The notes beneath the pieces are model-generated. The model ran no database searches. It was not told the origin of the DNA and saw nothing but the letters and a program-made list of their open reading frames with translations. The translations under genes were made by a program, and so were the position numbers. Source: JAWWOL01 sp963797535 (lineage in GTDB: Bacteria > Actinomycetota > Actinomycetes > JAWWOL01). From it: 64,000 nucleotides of DNA. Positions 7,773-16,487 of this stretch are shown here, in pieces. The stretch's first letter is position 1. Every line of letters begins with the position of its first letter. The stretch spans positions 310,001 to 374,000 of the forward strand of contig CAWCPQ010000002.1 in NCBI GenBank assembly GCA_963797535.1. The letters run 5' to 3'.

Positions 7773-8882
7773 TTACGCGACCATCACTCCATAGATGTGG
7801 GAGGCGCTGCTCCACAGTACGGCACCGGCTGCGCAGTGCGCCGCGATGCCACCGAGCACGGGAGCGGCCGTGGAGTCGTTGGCCACGGGATGCTGCACCC
7901 AGTGGCCGTTCAGCCGGGTGTTCACGTACAGATGGCCGGTCGCTTCAGTGTCGGCCTGGTACCCGACGAACAGCCGGCCGCACCCGACCGCGAGCCGCGG
8001 GTTGCTGGCCGGGAGGGCAACCGGTGGCTGCGGTACGGGGACCTGGTAGAGCGGCACGACCGTGCCGGCATGACCGACGGTGGTCGCCAGCCGGATCGAC
8101 GTGTTGTGCACCCAGGCGACGTAGGTGTACTTCCCGGACCGGAAGACGCTCGCCTGCGGGTTCTCCGTACTCGTGTCGAGCTGCTTTGCCGCGAACGTGC
8201 GCGGATAGCCGTTCGCCAGCATCAGGTGGTAGCCCGAGGCCGTGTGCCGGGAGAACGCGAGCAGGTAGCCCGAGCCGAACGCCGCTGGCGACAGCGACGG
8301 AGCGCTGTCATCGACACCGGCGCCAGCCGGCAGCAACCGGTCCTTCGGTGAGACGACGTAGTTCCACGAACCGGCCTGGTGCAGGGCGAAGCCTCCCCCT
8401 GCCTTGGGCTCGGTCCAGACGGCGACCCACAGCCCACCGCGGGCAGCGATCGTGCCTTCAAGACCGCCGCCGGCCGCCTTCGAGAGCAGGTTGCCCTTGG
8501 TGAAGACGCCCGCCCTGGTCACCTTGGTCACGCGGACTCCGTCGGACGCGCGGTAGAGCAGGTAGGTGTTCTGCGCGTCCTGAGTGCTGGCCAGCACCAT
8601 CCCGCGGTACGGCGTCGGCTTCGTCGCCCAGCCGCCCGGCGACACGTGGTTGGTGACATAGCTGATGACGTCGTTGCCGCAGCCGGTCTCGATGAAGCCG
8701 CGGACCTGACCGTCCGGCGCTGTGCTGGTGCTCAACGTCGGAACGGTGGTGCAGGTGACCGTCACCGTGACCCGGGTACCGATCGAGGCCGAAGCGGGTC
8801 CCGCTCCGAGCGCCAGGGCTGCCACTGCGCCCATGGCCGTCACCGTCGTGGCGGTCCTGGCCGGGATGCTGCGTCGCTTCAT
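7773..8882 (-). CDS. Exported protein of unknown function inserted between rsmA and ispE
   Basis: A 369-residue protein with a clear signal peptide: MKRRS, a hydrophobic Ala/Val core, then an AXA-type cleavage site near GPASASIG. The mature part is rich in Gly, Ala, Tyr and Trp and contains spaced short motifs (YLLYRASDG, GLWVAVWTE, GYLLAFSRH, YTYVAWVH, RLFVGYQAD) at roughly 45-60-residue intervals, which suggests a beta-propeller. Four mature cysteines could form disulfides. The ATG at 8882 has a GGAAG ribosome-binding site; a GTG 15 bases upstream is less likely. It begins 11 bases after rsmA ends and finishes 31 bases before ispE, so it seems part of the operon. I do not recognise a named family. 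Confidence 0.8.
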   Translation of the reverse strand: MKRRSIPARTATTVTAMGAVAALALGAGPASASIGTRVTVTVTCTTVPTLSTSTAPDGQVRGFIETGCGNDVISYVTNHVSPGGWATKPTPYRGMVLASTQDAQNTYLLYRASDGVRVTKVTRAGVFTKGNLLSKAAGGGLEGTIAARGGLWVAVWTEPKAGGGFALHQAGSWNYVVSPKDRLLPAGAGVDDSAPSLSPAAFGSGYLLAFSRHTASGYHLMLANGYPRTFAAKQLDTSTENPQASVFRSGKYTYVAWVHNTSIRLATTVGHAGTVVPLYQVPVPQPPVALPASNPRLAVGCGRLFVGYQADTEATGHLYVNTRLNGHWVQHPVANDSTAAPVLGGIAAHCAAGAVLWSSASHIYGVMVA

Positions 8883-8893
8883 GTCGGCTTCCT

Positions 8894-9745
8894 TCACGAG
8901 GGAGATCGGTGGCCTGCTTGCGCAATCAGGGCGAACTGAGCAACCGTCAGCGTCTCGCCGCGCGCGGTCGGGTCGATGCCGGCGCGGCGAAGGGCTTCCT
9001 CGGCAAGGATGGGCGACCCGGCCCAGCCGGTCAATGCACCTCGCAGAGCCTTACGCCGCTGGGCGAACGCGGCGTCGATCACCGCGAACACCTCCTTGCG
9101 GGACGCGGTCGTCCCCGGCGGGTCGTGCCGGACGAACCCGACCAGCGCCGAGTCGACGTTGGGAACCGGCCAGAAGACGTTGCGGGGTACGGCTCCGGCC
9201 CGCCGGGTCCTGGCGTACCACGCTGCCTTCACGGTCGGGATGCCGTAGACCTTGTTGCCCGGCGATGCCGTGAGCCGGTCGGCGACCTCGGCCTGCACCA
9301 TGACCAGCCCGTGCCGCAGCGAGGGCAGAATCTCGAGCAGGTGCAGCACGACCGGGACGGCAACGTTGTACGGCAGGTTGGCGACCAGTGCGGTCGGCGG
9401 CGGACCGGGCAGCTCGCGCACCGCCAGGGCGTCCGCTGTCACCACGGTGAGCCGGTCCGCGTGCTCCGGCGAGCGCTCGGCGACGGTCAGCGGCAGCCGT
9501 CCGGCCAGCCGGGGATCGATCTCGATCGCCACAACCGCGGCCGCAGCCTCGAGCAGGCCCAGCGTGAGCGAGCCCAGCCCCGGACCGACCTCGCAGACGA
9601 CGTCATCGGGCGCCAGCTCCGCCGCACGCACGATCCGGCGAACGGTGTTGGCGTCGTGCACGAAGTTCTGGCCGAGTGTCTTCGTCGGTCGTACGCCCAG
9701 CTCAGTAGCAAGGGCGCGGACCTCCGCCGGTCCCAGAAGCGTCAG
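8894..9745 (-). CDS. rsmA: 16S rRNA (adenine(1518)-N6/adenine(1519)-N6)-dimethyltransferase
   Basis: RsmA (KsgA) dimethylates two adenines in helix 45 of 16S rRNA during small-subunit assembly. Visible motifs are KTLGQNFVHDANTV at the N-terminus, the SAM-binding EVGPGLGSLTLGLL, and the catalytic NLPYNVAVPV. QRRKALRGAL is the conserved C-terminal helix. The frame contains no ATG or GTG near the expected N-terminus. The best start is CTG at 9745, which makes a CTGA overlap with the rpfB stop, the same four-base geometry as the other junctions here, and gives 283 residues. The start is therefore inferred. Confidence 0.93.
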   Translation of the reverse strand: MTLLGPAEVRALATELGVRPTKTLGQNFVHDANTVRRIVRAAELAPDDVVCEVGPGLGSLTLGLLEAAAAVVAIEIDPRLAGRLPLTVAERSPEHADRLTVVTADALAVRELPGPPPTALVANLPYNVAVPVVLHLLEILPSLRHGLVMVQAEVADRLTASPGNKVYGIPTVKAAWYARTRRAGAVPRNVFWPVPNVDSALVGFVRHDPPGTTASRKEVFAVIDAAFAQRRKALRGALTGWAGSPILAEEALRRAGIDPTARGETLTVAQFALIAQAGHRSPS

Positions 9746-11005
9746 AGCAAGTGTCCGCAGGCCGGCCAGGGCGCGCGGCCCTGCTGCGCGTAGAGCAGCT
9801 TGGCCCGGTAGGTCTGCTCGGCCGAGGACGCGTTGCTCGGCAGGCCCTTGCCGCCGACGGACCGCCAGGTGCCCAGCGAGAACTGGTAGAGGCCGTAGTA
9901 GGGCCCGTCGACCATGTGCGGGTTGCCGCCGGACTCGCACTGGGCCAGCGCAGCCCAGTTGAGGCCGGAACCCTTCTTCGTGGTGGGCGGCTTCGGCGGG
10001 CTCGACGGCGGGCTCGACGGCGGGCTCGACGTCGTGGTCGGCCGGTGTGTCGTGCCGGAGGATGAGCCGGACGTCCCGGAGGAGCTGCTCGAGGTGTGGT
10101 GGGTCGGCGCTGACGCAGTCGGCGCGGAGGCAGTCGGGGTGATCGACACGGTGTGGGCCACGGGCACGACCTTGGTCCCGTACCGAATCACCTTGGCCTT
10201 GGGCGCAAGCGTCCGCAGCTTGATCCGGGTCTTGGAGATCACGTGGCCGTCGGACCGCACGATGATCCACCACTGGTAGCGCATGCCGGTCCGGCCCTCG
10301 TGGGCAAGATGGACCGAGCCGGCGGCGAGGTGCGGGTCGGGCACTCGCAGGGTCGGGATGGCCAGCTTGGTTCGCTGGAGCCACTGGGTCCTGGTCACCC
10401 GGACGACGTCCACCTTGAGCCCGGTCTCGGGGTAGCCGGCCATCGGCGCCGACACCGTGTCGTGTGCACCGAGCGAGATGCCCTCGCTGGCGAGCAGCTC
10501 GGCGACCGTCGGCGCGGTGGTGGTCACGGTGCGACGTGCCGGCAGCGGTGTGCAGTGTCACCACCTGAGGCAGCCGTACGACCAGGGCCATGCCGTCAGC
10601 GGGAACGGTCTGGGTGAGCGGCGAGGACACGTAGGCGCCGTCGAGGCGCAGGTTGAGCCCGAGCACGGCCTCGCCGACGGTGTCCTGAGTCACCCAGGCG
10701 GTGGTCTGCTGGTTGTCGACATCGAGGGCGATTCGGCGTCCGCGAGCGACCACGATGTGGCCGCCGTCGCTGACGGAGTCGTCGAGGTCGGGGGTCACCG
10801 TGTCGTGCGGGCCGAGCTTGACGCCGGCGCGGTGCAGCGCCGACTCGATGCTGCCGGCGAACGTGTGGACCGAGCGCGTGTGCCCGTCGACGCTGATCGA
10901 CACCGACTTGTCGGCGAGGCTGTAGCCGACCGATCCAGCCGCCATGGCGAGCAGGACCGCGGCCCTTGCCGCGAGCACGAGGGGACGCCGCTGCGGTCGT
11001 TGCAC
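9742..11005 (-). CDS. rpfB: Resuscitation-promoting factor RpfB (frameshifted in this sequence)
   Basis: A secreted or anchored muralytic enzyme that cleaves peptidoglycan and promotes regrowth. After an N-terminal membrane/signal segment come YabE-type DUF348 repeats (VDGHTRSVHTFAGS and similar) and a G5-like domain. Then follow a Ser/Thr/Pro-rich linker of about 50 residues and the C-terminal lysozyme-like Rpf domain (LNWAALAQCESGGNP, YGLYQFSLGTWRSVGG) with its catalytic glutamate. The GTG at 11005 has a GAGGGG ribosome-binding site. The reading frame changes near 10535, and the span is one base over a multiple of three, consistent with a single inserted base. The four-base overlap with rsmA and the position after tatD match the M. 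tuberculosis order. The linker is a plausible mannosylation substrate. Confidence 0.92.
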
Positions 11006-11049
11006 GCGTGCTCCCCTCTGCTATCGATCTTTGTCGGGCTTCGTCGGGC

Positions 11050-11079
11050 ACCCTAACGGCATGTTGCGCAGTCACGCAA
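11050..11079 (-). promoter_or_regulatory. Putative rpfB promoter with inverted repeat in the spacer
   Basis: On the minus strand, TTGCGT (-35, 11074-11079), 18 bases, TAGGGT (-10, 11050-11055). An inverted repeat, TTGCG-N6-CGCAA, spans 11064-11079 across the -35 and spacer and could bind a regulator. Transcription would begin about 35-40 bases upstream of the GTG. Confidence 0.45.
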
Positions 11080-11219
11080 TGTCACGGTGCAACCGGACCG
11101 CGCCTGGTGAGCGTGCATAGCGGGGGTGAATGTGCTCACCGTGACGGTCGTGAGCGCCCGAATTATTCCGCGGTTAGCGATAATATCGGACGCCGTACGA
11201 GGCGCGTTGAGCGCCCCCG

Positions 11220-12072
11220 TCACCAAGCGCCGAAGGCCCGCTCGCTGTTGGCGGCCAGCGCGGAGCACATCTGTCCAACCGTCACCGCTGCCGCCTCAGC
11301 CATCGCCCGCACCGTGAGCGGGATCAGGTAGGGCGCGTTGGCCGCGCCCCGGTGGGGCATGGGCGTCAGGAACGGGGCGTCGGTCTCGACCAGCAGCAGG
11401 TCCAGCGGCGCAACCGCGATCGCGTCCCGCAGCTGCTGCGCGTTCTTGAACGTCATGTTGCCGGCAAAGCTCATGAAGTAGCCGGCGTCAGCGCACACCC
11501 CAGCCATCGCGGCGTCGCCGGAGTAGCAGTGGAAGATCGTACGGTCCGGTGCGCCTTCCTCACGCAGGATCCGCAGCACGTCGTCGTGAGCATCGCGGTC
11601 GTGGATGACCAGCGCCTTGCCCGACTCCTTGGCGATCGCGATGTGCCGCCGGAACGAGTGCTGCTGCTGCGCCGGCGTCGCCGTGTCGCGGTAGTAGTCG
11701 AGGCCCGGTCTCGCCGACCGCCCGCACCCGCGGAAGTCTTGCCAGCCGGGCGATCTCGTCCAGCGCGTCGTCGGTGGACAGGTAGGCCTCGTTGGGGTGG
11801 ATCGCCACGCCGGCGTAGACGTCGGGGTGCCCCGCGGCAGCCTCGGCCGACCACTGCGACGTCGCCACGTCGACGCCGATCGTCACGACCCGGCCGACCC
11901 CGACGGCCTGCGCGGCCGCCACCGCCTCGGCGACAGCCTCCGGCGTCGCGCTGCCCATGATGTCGAGGTGGCAGTGCGCGTCGACGACCGGGATCGGCAG
12001 CGGCTCCGGAGCCTCCGGCGGCCCCCCGGCCCGACCGTTCTCGCGTACGCCGGCGCCGCCCCGTCGGCTCAC
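11220..12072 (-). CDS. TatD family metal-dependent hydrolase (frameshifted in this sequence)
   Basis: A TIM-barrel hydrolase of the TatD DNase family, about 283 residues when repaired. The N-terminal metal motif VDAHCHLD, the middle VRAVGETGL, then IFHCYSGD and the C-terminal VETDAPFLTP and NAPYL all appear. The frame breaks near 11704, where the reading GGGCCTCGAC carries one extra C compared with the expected GETGLDYYRD. The span is one base over a multiple of three. The GTG start at 12072 overlaps the metG stop by four bases (GTGA). It is placed between metG and rpfB as in mycobacteria. The biological role (DNase, RNA or D-amino acid hydrolysis) varies in this family. Confidence 0.9.
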
Positions 12073-13871
12073 GCCTCGGGCTCCGGCGGCGCCATCCGGG
12101 CCAGCTCCTCGTCCACTACCGAGGGGTCGAGCTTCTTGAACAACGGCGTCGGCGGGGCCAACGGCGCCCCGACCCGTACCGGAGTCGACTCCCAGCGGGC
12201 GCCGGTGTCGTAGTCGCCCATCAGCACCGGGTAGGAGAAGCCGCCCTCCTCGTCGACCTCGCGCAGCTCCGGCATCGGCGCGAACACGCCCTCGCCGCCG
12301 AGCATCGCGTGCACCTGCTGGGAGGAGTTGGGCAGGAACGGCGCGAGCAGCGTCTTGGCGTCGTCGATCACCTGCAGCGCGACGTGGCAGATCGTCTTCA
12401 TCCGCTCGGGATCGGTCTCGCGGAGCTTCCAGGGCGCCTCGTCGGAGAGGTACTTGTTGGCCTCGCCGATGACCCGCATCGCCTCGTTGAGGCCGAACTT
12501 CATCCGGGACCGCTCGAGGTGCTCGCCGACGACCGGGAACGCGTCACGGGTGGCGGCCAGCATCGTCCGGTCGACCTCGGTCAGCTCGCCCGCGGCCGGG
12601 ATCGAGCCGACGTTCTTGGCGGTGAACGACACCATCCGGTTGACCAGGTTGCCCCAGGCCGCGACCAGCTCGTCGTTGTTGCGCCGGACGAACTCCGACC
12701 AGGTGAAGTCGGTGTCCTGGTTCTCCGGGCCGGCAGCAGCCAGGTAGTAGCGCAAGGTGTCGGCGTCGTAGCGCTCGAGGAACTCGCGGACGTAGATGAC
12801 GACGTTGCGCGAGGACGAGAACTTCTTGCCCTCCATGGTCAGGAACTCGCTCGACACGACCTCGGTCGGCAGCTGCAGCGAGCCGAACTTTCCCGGTGCC
12901 CCGCCCTTGGCGCCCTTGCCGTCGTATCCCAGCAGCTCGGCCGGCCAGATCTGGGAGTGGAACGTGATGTTGTCCTTGCCCATGAAGTAGTAGGACTCGG
13001 CATCGGGAGCCGTCCACCACTGCCGCCACGCCTCGGGGTCTCCGGTACGGGCAGCCCACTCGACGGAGGCGGACAGGTAGCCGATGACCGCGTCGAACCA
13101 CACGTACAGCCGCTTGGAGTCGTTGTCCTCCCAGCCCGGCAGCGGGATCGGGACGCCCCAGTCGATGTCGCGGGTCATCGCCCGCGGCCGCAGGTCGTCG
13201 ATCAGGTTCATCGAGAACTTCAGCACGTTGGGACGCCAGTCTTTCCTGGTCTGCAGCCAGTCCCCGAGCGCCTGCGACAGCGCCGGCAGGTCGAGGAAGA
13301 AGTGCTCGGTCTCGATGAACTTCGGCACCTCGCCGTTGATCCGCGAGTGCGGCTTGATCAGCTCGGTCGCGTCGAGCTGGTTGCCGCAGTTGTCGCACTG
13401 GTCGCCACGCGCCCCGTCGTAGCCGCAGATCGGGCAGGTGCCCTCGATGTAGCGGTCGGGCAGGGTGCGCCCGGTCGACGGCGAGATCGCGCCACGAGTC
13501 GTCTGCTCGATCATGTAGCCGTTCTTGTGCAGGGTCGTGAACATCTCCTGCACGACGGCGTAGTGGTTGCGGGTCGTCGTCCGGGTGAACAGGTCGTACG
13601 TGAGACCGAGCGCCTGCAGGTCCTCGGCGATGACCCGGTTGTAGCGGTCGGCCAGCACCTGCGGCGCCACGCCCTCCTGCTCGGCCTGCACCAGGATCGG
13701 CGTCCCGTGCTCGTCGGTGCCGCTCACCATCAGCACGTTGTTGCCGGCCATCCGCTGGTAGCGGCTGAAGATGTCGCTGGGTACGCCGAAGCCGGCAACG
13801 TGGCCGATGTGCCGCGGGCCGTTGGCGTAGGGCCAGGCGACGGCGGTGAGGATCGTACGAGGGGAAGCCAT
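12069..13871 (-). CDS. metG: Methionine--tRNA ligase
   Basis: A 600-residue class I synthetase charging tRNA-Met. The HIGH motif appears as GPRHIGHVAGFGVP near residue 20 and the KMSKS-type loop as GKKFSSSRN. A single zinc knuckle (CPICGYDGARGDQCDNCGNQL) lies between them. The C-terminal dimerisation/tRNA-binding extension found in some bacterial enzymes is absent. The ATG at 13871 is preceded by TAGGAT seven bases upstream, so a leaderless transcript starting here is likely in addition to read-through from rsmI, which ends 31 bases before. The stop overlaps tatD by four bases. Confidence 0.97.
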   Translation of the reverse strand: MASPRTILTAVAWPYANGPRHIGHVAGFGVPSDIFSRYQRMAGNNVLMVSGTDEHGTPILVQAEQEGVAPQVLADRYNRVIAEDLQALGLTYDLFTRTTTRNHYAVVQEMFTTLHKNGYMIEQTTRGAISPSTGRTLPDRYIEGTCPICGYDGARGDQCDNCGNQLDATELIKPHSRINGEVPKFIETEHFFLDLPALSQALGDWLQTRKDWRPNVLKFSMNLIDDLRPRAMTRDIDWGVPIPLPGWEDNDSKRLYVWFDAVIGYLSASVEWAARTGDPEAWRQWWTAPDAESYYFMGKDNITFHSQIWPAELLGYDGKGAKGGAPGKFGSLQLPTEVVSSEFLTMEGKKFSSSRNVVIYVREFLERYDADTLRYYLAAAGPENQDTDFTWSEFVRRNNDELVAAWGNLVNRMVSFTAKNVGSIPAAGELTEVDRTMLAATRDAFPVVGEHLERSRMKFGLNEAMRVIGEANKYLSDEAPWKLRETDPERMKTICHVALQVIDDAKTLLAPFLPNSSQQVHAMLGGEGVFAPMPELREVDEEGGFSYPVLMGDYDTGARWESTPVRVGAPLAPPTPLFKKLDPSVVDEELARMAPPEPEA

Positions 13872-13878
13872 AGCGTTG

Positions 13879-13884
13879 ATCCTA
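13879..13884 (-). promoter_or_regulatory. -10 element for leaderless metG
   Basis: TAGGAT lies seven bases before the metG ATG, in the gap after rsmI, with no Shine-Dalgarno sequence between. Confidence 0.5.
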
Positions 13885-13902
13885 GTTGTGGCGGCGCAGC
13901 GG

Positions 13903-14764
13903 TCAGCGGCGTTTGGCCGCGACCACCGCGTCGAACACGACCCGCTTCTGCAGCCCCAGCTCCAACGCCGCGGCGGCGATCGCCTCCTTGCGGCTCTCCC
14001 CCGCAGCCTCACGCTCGGCGACCATGTCGGCGAGGGCCTCCGGTGGCAGCGCCTCGCCGGCCGTGGGTACGGCTCCGGCGACGACGAGCGTGATCTCGCC
14101 GCGCACGTCGCCGAGCGCCCACTCGGCGAGCTCGGCCAGCCCGCCGCGGCGTACCTCTTCATAGGTCTTGGTCAGCTCGCGGCACACCGCAGCCAGGCGA
14201 TCCGACGCCGAACACGGCCGACAGGTCGGCCAACGACTCGGCCAGCCGGTGCGGCGCCTCGAAGAAGACCATCGTCCTGGGCTCGGCGGCCAGCGCGGTC
14301 AGTCGCGAGCGGCGCTCCCCCGGCTTGCGCGGCAGGAACCCCTCGAAGCAGAACCGGTCGCTGGGCAGCCCGCTCAGCGCCAGTGCCGTGGTCACGGCGG
14401 ACGGCCCCGGCGCCGCCGTCACGGCGATGCCGGCCTCGACAGCGGCGGCGACCAGGCGGTAGCCGGGGTCGGAGACGCACGGCATCCCGGCGTCGGTGAC
14501 CAGCGCGACGGTACGGCCGGCCTGCAGCTCCTCGAGCAGCACCGGCGTGCGCTCGACCTCGTTGCCGTCGAAGTAGGAGACGACCCGGCCGGTGATCGTC
14601 ACCCCGAGGTCGTGGGTGAGCCGACGCAACCGGCGGGTGTCCTCGGCGGCGACGATGTCAGCAGCAGCCAGCCAGCTCGCCAGCCGCGGCGAGGCGTCGG
14701 ACGGATCGCCGATGGGGGCGCCGAGCAGCACCAAACGCCCGGCCACGTGCTCAGCACCCGTCAT
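13903..14764 (-). CDS. rsmI: 16S rRNA (cytidine(1402)-2'-O)-methyltransferase (frameshifted in this sequence)
   Basis: RsmI belongs to the tetrapyrrole-methylase fold and methylates the ribose of C1402 in 16S rRNA. Recognisable segments are GRLVLLGAPIGDPSDAS, AAEDTRRLRRL, VTDAGMPCVSDPGYRLV, the SAM-site TAAPGPSAVTTALALSGLP, FCFEGFLPRK and FFEAPHRLAESL. Its C-terminal third (ELTKTYEEVRRG, then VREREAAGESRKEA-like helices) continues in another frame from about 14200. There the sequence reads one C too many, and the total length is one base over a multiple of three. It begins at ATG 14764, divergent from pmt by 70 bases, and leads into metG. The pmt-rsmI-metG arrangement is conserved in actinobacteria. 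Confidence 0.92.
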
Positions 14765-14822
14765 TCGCCCATCCTGACAGCCCGGCAAGCCCGACCTGGC
14801 CCGACCGGAGACGTTCTGCCCC

Positions 14823-14828
14823 TAACAT
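14823..14828 (+). promoter_or_regulatory. -10 element for leaderless pmt
   Basis: TAACAT is followed by CGCCTC and then the ATG at 14835, giving exactly six bases and no room for a ribosome-binding site. The same TANNNT-CGCCTC-ATG arrangement recurs at 34877. Confidence 0.55.
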
Positions 14829-14834
14829 CGCCTC

Positions 14835-16487
14835 ATGACCGCTGTGTCCGACCTGTCCGACCTCGCCGACCCGACCGGGGACGAGGAGCTGCCGCCGATC
14901 ACGACGGAAACGCTGCGCGACCGGCTGCTGCCACCGATCCTGGGCAGCCGCTGGGTCGGCTGGGCCGGCCCGATCGGGGTCACGATCCTCGGCTTCATCC
15001 TGCGGATCTGGGGCGTCGGGTCGCCGAACAGCACCGTCTTCGACGAGATCTACTACACGCACGACTCGCTCAACCTCTACGAGCACGGGGTCGAGCTGGA
15101 CCCGACCCAGGGCGACACCAGCCCCGGCTACGCTGTCCACCCGCCGCTGGGCAAGTGGATGATCTCGCTCGGCTACAACTTCTTCCGCATCCACCAGAGC
15201 GCGTACAACGCGGCTGCCCCCAAGAGCGACGGCAAGATCCCGCCCTTCGTCTACGACGGCGCCTTTGCCTGGCGGATCTCCGCTGTGGTCTTCGGCAGCC
15301 TGGCGATCCTGTTCCTGGCCCGGACCGCGCGCCGGATGACCCGGTCCAACCTGCTCGGCACGATGGCCGGACTGCTGCTCGCCCTCGACGGGCTCGAGTT
15401 CGTGCAGAGTCGGCTGGCCCTGCTCGACATCTTTCTGATGTTCTGGATGGTCTGCGCCTTCGCCTGCCTCGTCCGCGACCGCGACTACGTGCGGGAGAAG
15501 CTGCTGGTCGCGGTCGAGCGCGGCGACCTGCCCGGGCCGGTGTTCATCGGCACCGGCTGGCGGCCCTGGCTGCTGCTCACCGGTGTGTTCACCGGCGCCG
15601 CGTGCGCCGTGAAGTGGGACGGCATCTGGTTCATCCCGGCGTTCGCCCTGCTGGCCGTGGTCTGGGAGGTCGGCTCGCGACGGACCGCTGGCGCCCGGCC
15701 GTGGTTCGGCACCGTACGCCAAGGGCTGTGGCGGATCCCGGCCTGGATGGGCGTGGTCCCGGTACTCGTCTACACGTCCACGTGGGCCGGCTGGTTCCTG
15801 TCCGACGGAAAGCACGCGTACCAGCACGATCGCTACGTGCATGCCGGTCAGGGCACCGTGGGCCACGTCCTGGCGGTGCTGCACGGCTGGGTCAGGTATC
15901 ACATCGACGCGTTCAACTTCCACCGCACCCTCTACTCGCCGCACCCCTACGCATCGCGGCCGCTGTCGTGGTTGGTGCAGGCGCGGCCGGTGGCCTACTT
16001 CTACTCGAGCCCCACCAGGGGCCAGAACGGCTGCGGCTACGACAAGTGCGCCAGGGAGATCCTCGGCGTCGGCACCTCCGCCATCTGGTTCCCGGCGATC
16101 ATCGCGATGCTCGTGATGATCTGGTGGTCGGTCGCCCGGCGGGACTGGCGAGCCTCCGGCATCGTCGTCGGCTTCATCGCGACCTGGGTGACCTGGCTGC
16201 CCTTCGCCGGCTACTTCCCTGGTACGGGCAGCCGGCCGCGTACCAGCTTCATGTTCTACGCCCTGCCGATCGTGCCGTTCATGGTCCTGGCGATCGTGCT
16301 CTGCCTCGGCGCGATGCTCGGAAGACCGGACGCCTCACCCACCCGGCGAACCATCGGGGCGACAGCGGTCGGCAGCTATCTCGTGCTGGTCATCGCCGAC
16401 TTCTGGTTCCTCTACCCGGTCCTGGCAGGGGTCTCGATCTCGGTCGGCTCCTGGCAGAGCCGGATGCTGTTCCCGAGCTGGATCTGA
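14835..16487 (+). CDS. pmt: Dolichyl-phosphate-mannose--protein mannosyltransferase (GT39)
   Basis: A 550-residue polytopic membrane enzyme that transfers mannose from a polyprenyl-phosphate donor to Ser/Thr of exported proteins. The catalytic acidic motif sits in the first extracytoplasmic loop as VFDEIYYTHDS near residue 70, followed by VHPPLGKWMI. Roughly ten hydrophobic segments follow, and the cytoplasmic start and LALDGLEFVQSRLALLDIFLMF are typical of bacterial GT39. It is divergent from rsmI, as in mycobacteria. Its 3' end overlaps the convergent first signal peptidase gene by about 98 bases. Ser/Thr/Pro-rich exported proteins in this window (RpfB, the protein at 54147-55295) are plausible substrates. 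Confidence 0.93.
   Translation: MTAVSDLSDLADPTGDEELPPITTETLRDRLLPPILGSRWVGWAGPIGVTILGFILRIWGVGSPNSTVFDEIYYTHDSLNLYEHGVELDPTQGDTSPGYAVHPPLGKWMISLGYNFFRIHQSAYNAAAPKSDGKIPPFVYDGAFAWRISAVVFGSLAILFLARTARRMTRSNLLGTMAGLLLALDGLEFVQSRLALLDIFLMFWMVCAFACLVRDRDYVREKLLVAVERGDLPGPVFIGTGWRPWLLLTGVFTGAACAVKWDGIWFIPAFALLAVVWEVGSRRTAGARPWFGTVRQGLWRIPAWMGVVPVLVYTSTWAGWFLSDGKHAYQHDRYVHAGQGTVGHVLAVLHGWVRYHIDAFNFHRTLYSPHPYASRPLSWLVQARPVAYFYSSPTRGQNGCGYDKCAREILGVGTSAIWFPAIIAMLVMIWWSVARRDWRASGIVVGFIATWVTWLPFAGYFPGTGSRPRTSFMFYALPIVPFMVLAIVLCLGAMLGRPDASPTRRTIGATAVGSYLVLVIADFWFLYPVLAGVSISVGSWQSRMLFPSWI

Noticed and set aside
11006..11219. Possible c-di-AMP (ydaO-type) riboswitch before rpfB
   Set aside because: Such riboswitches precede some actinobacterial rpf genes, but I could not find the conserved elements here. 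A covariance-model search would decide.
12309..14093. A 594-residue plus-strand frame opposite metG
   Set aside because: metG is unambiguous on the other strand; the frame is its mirror.
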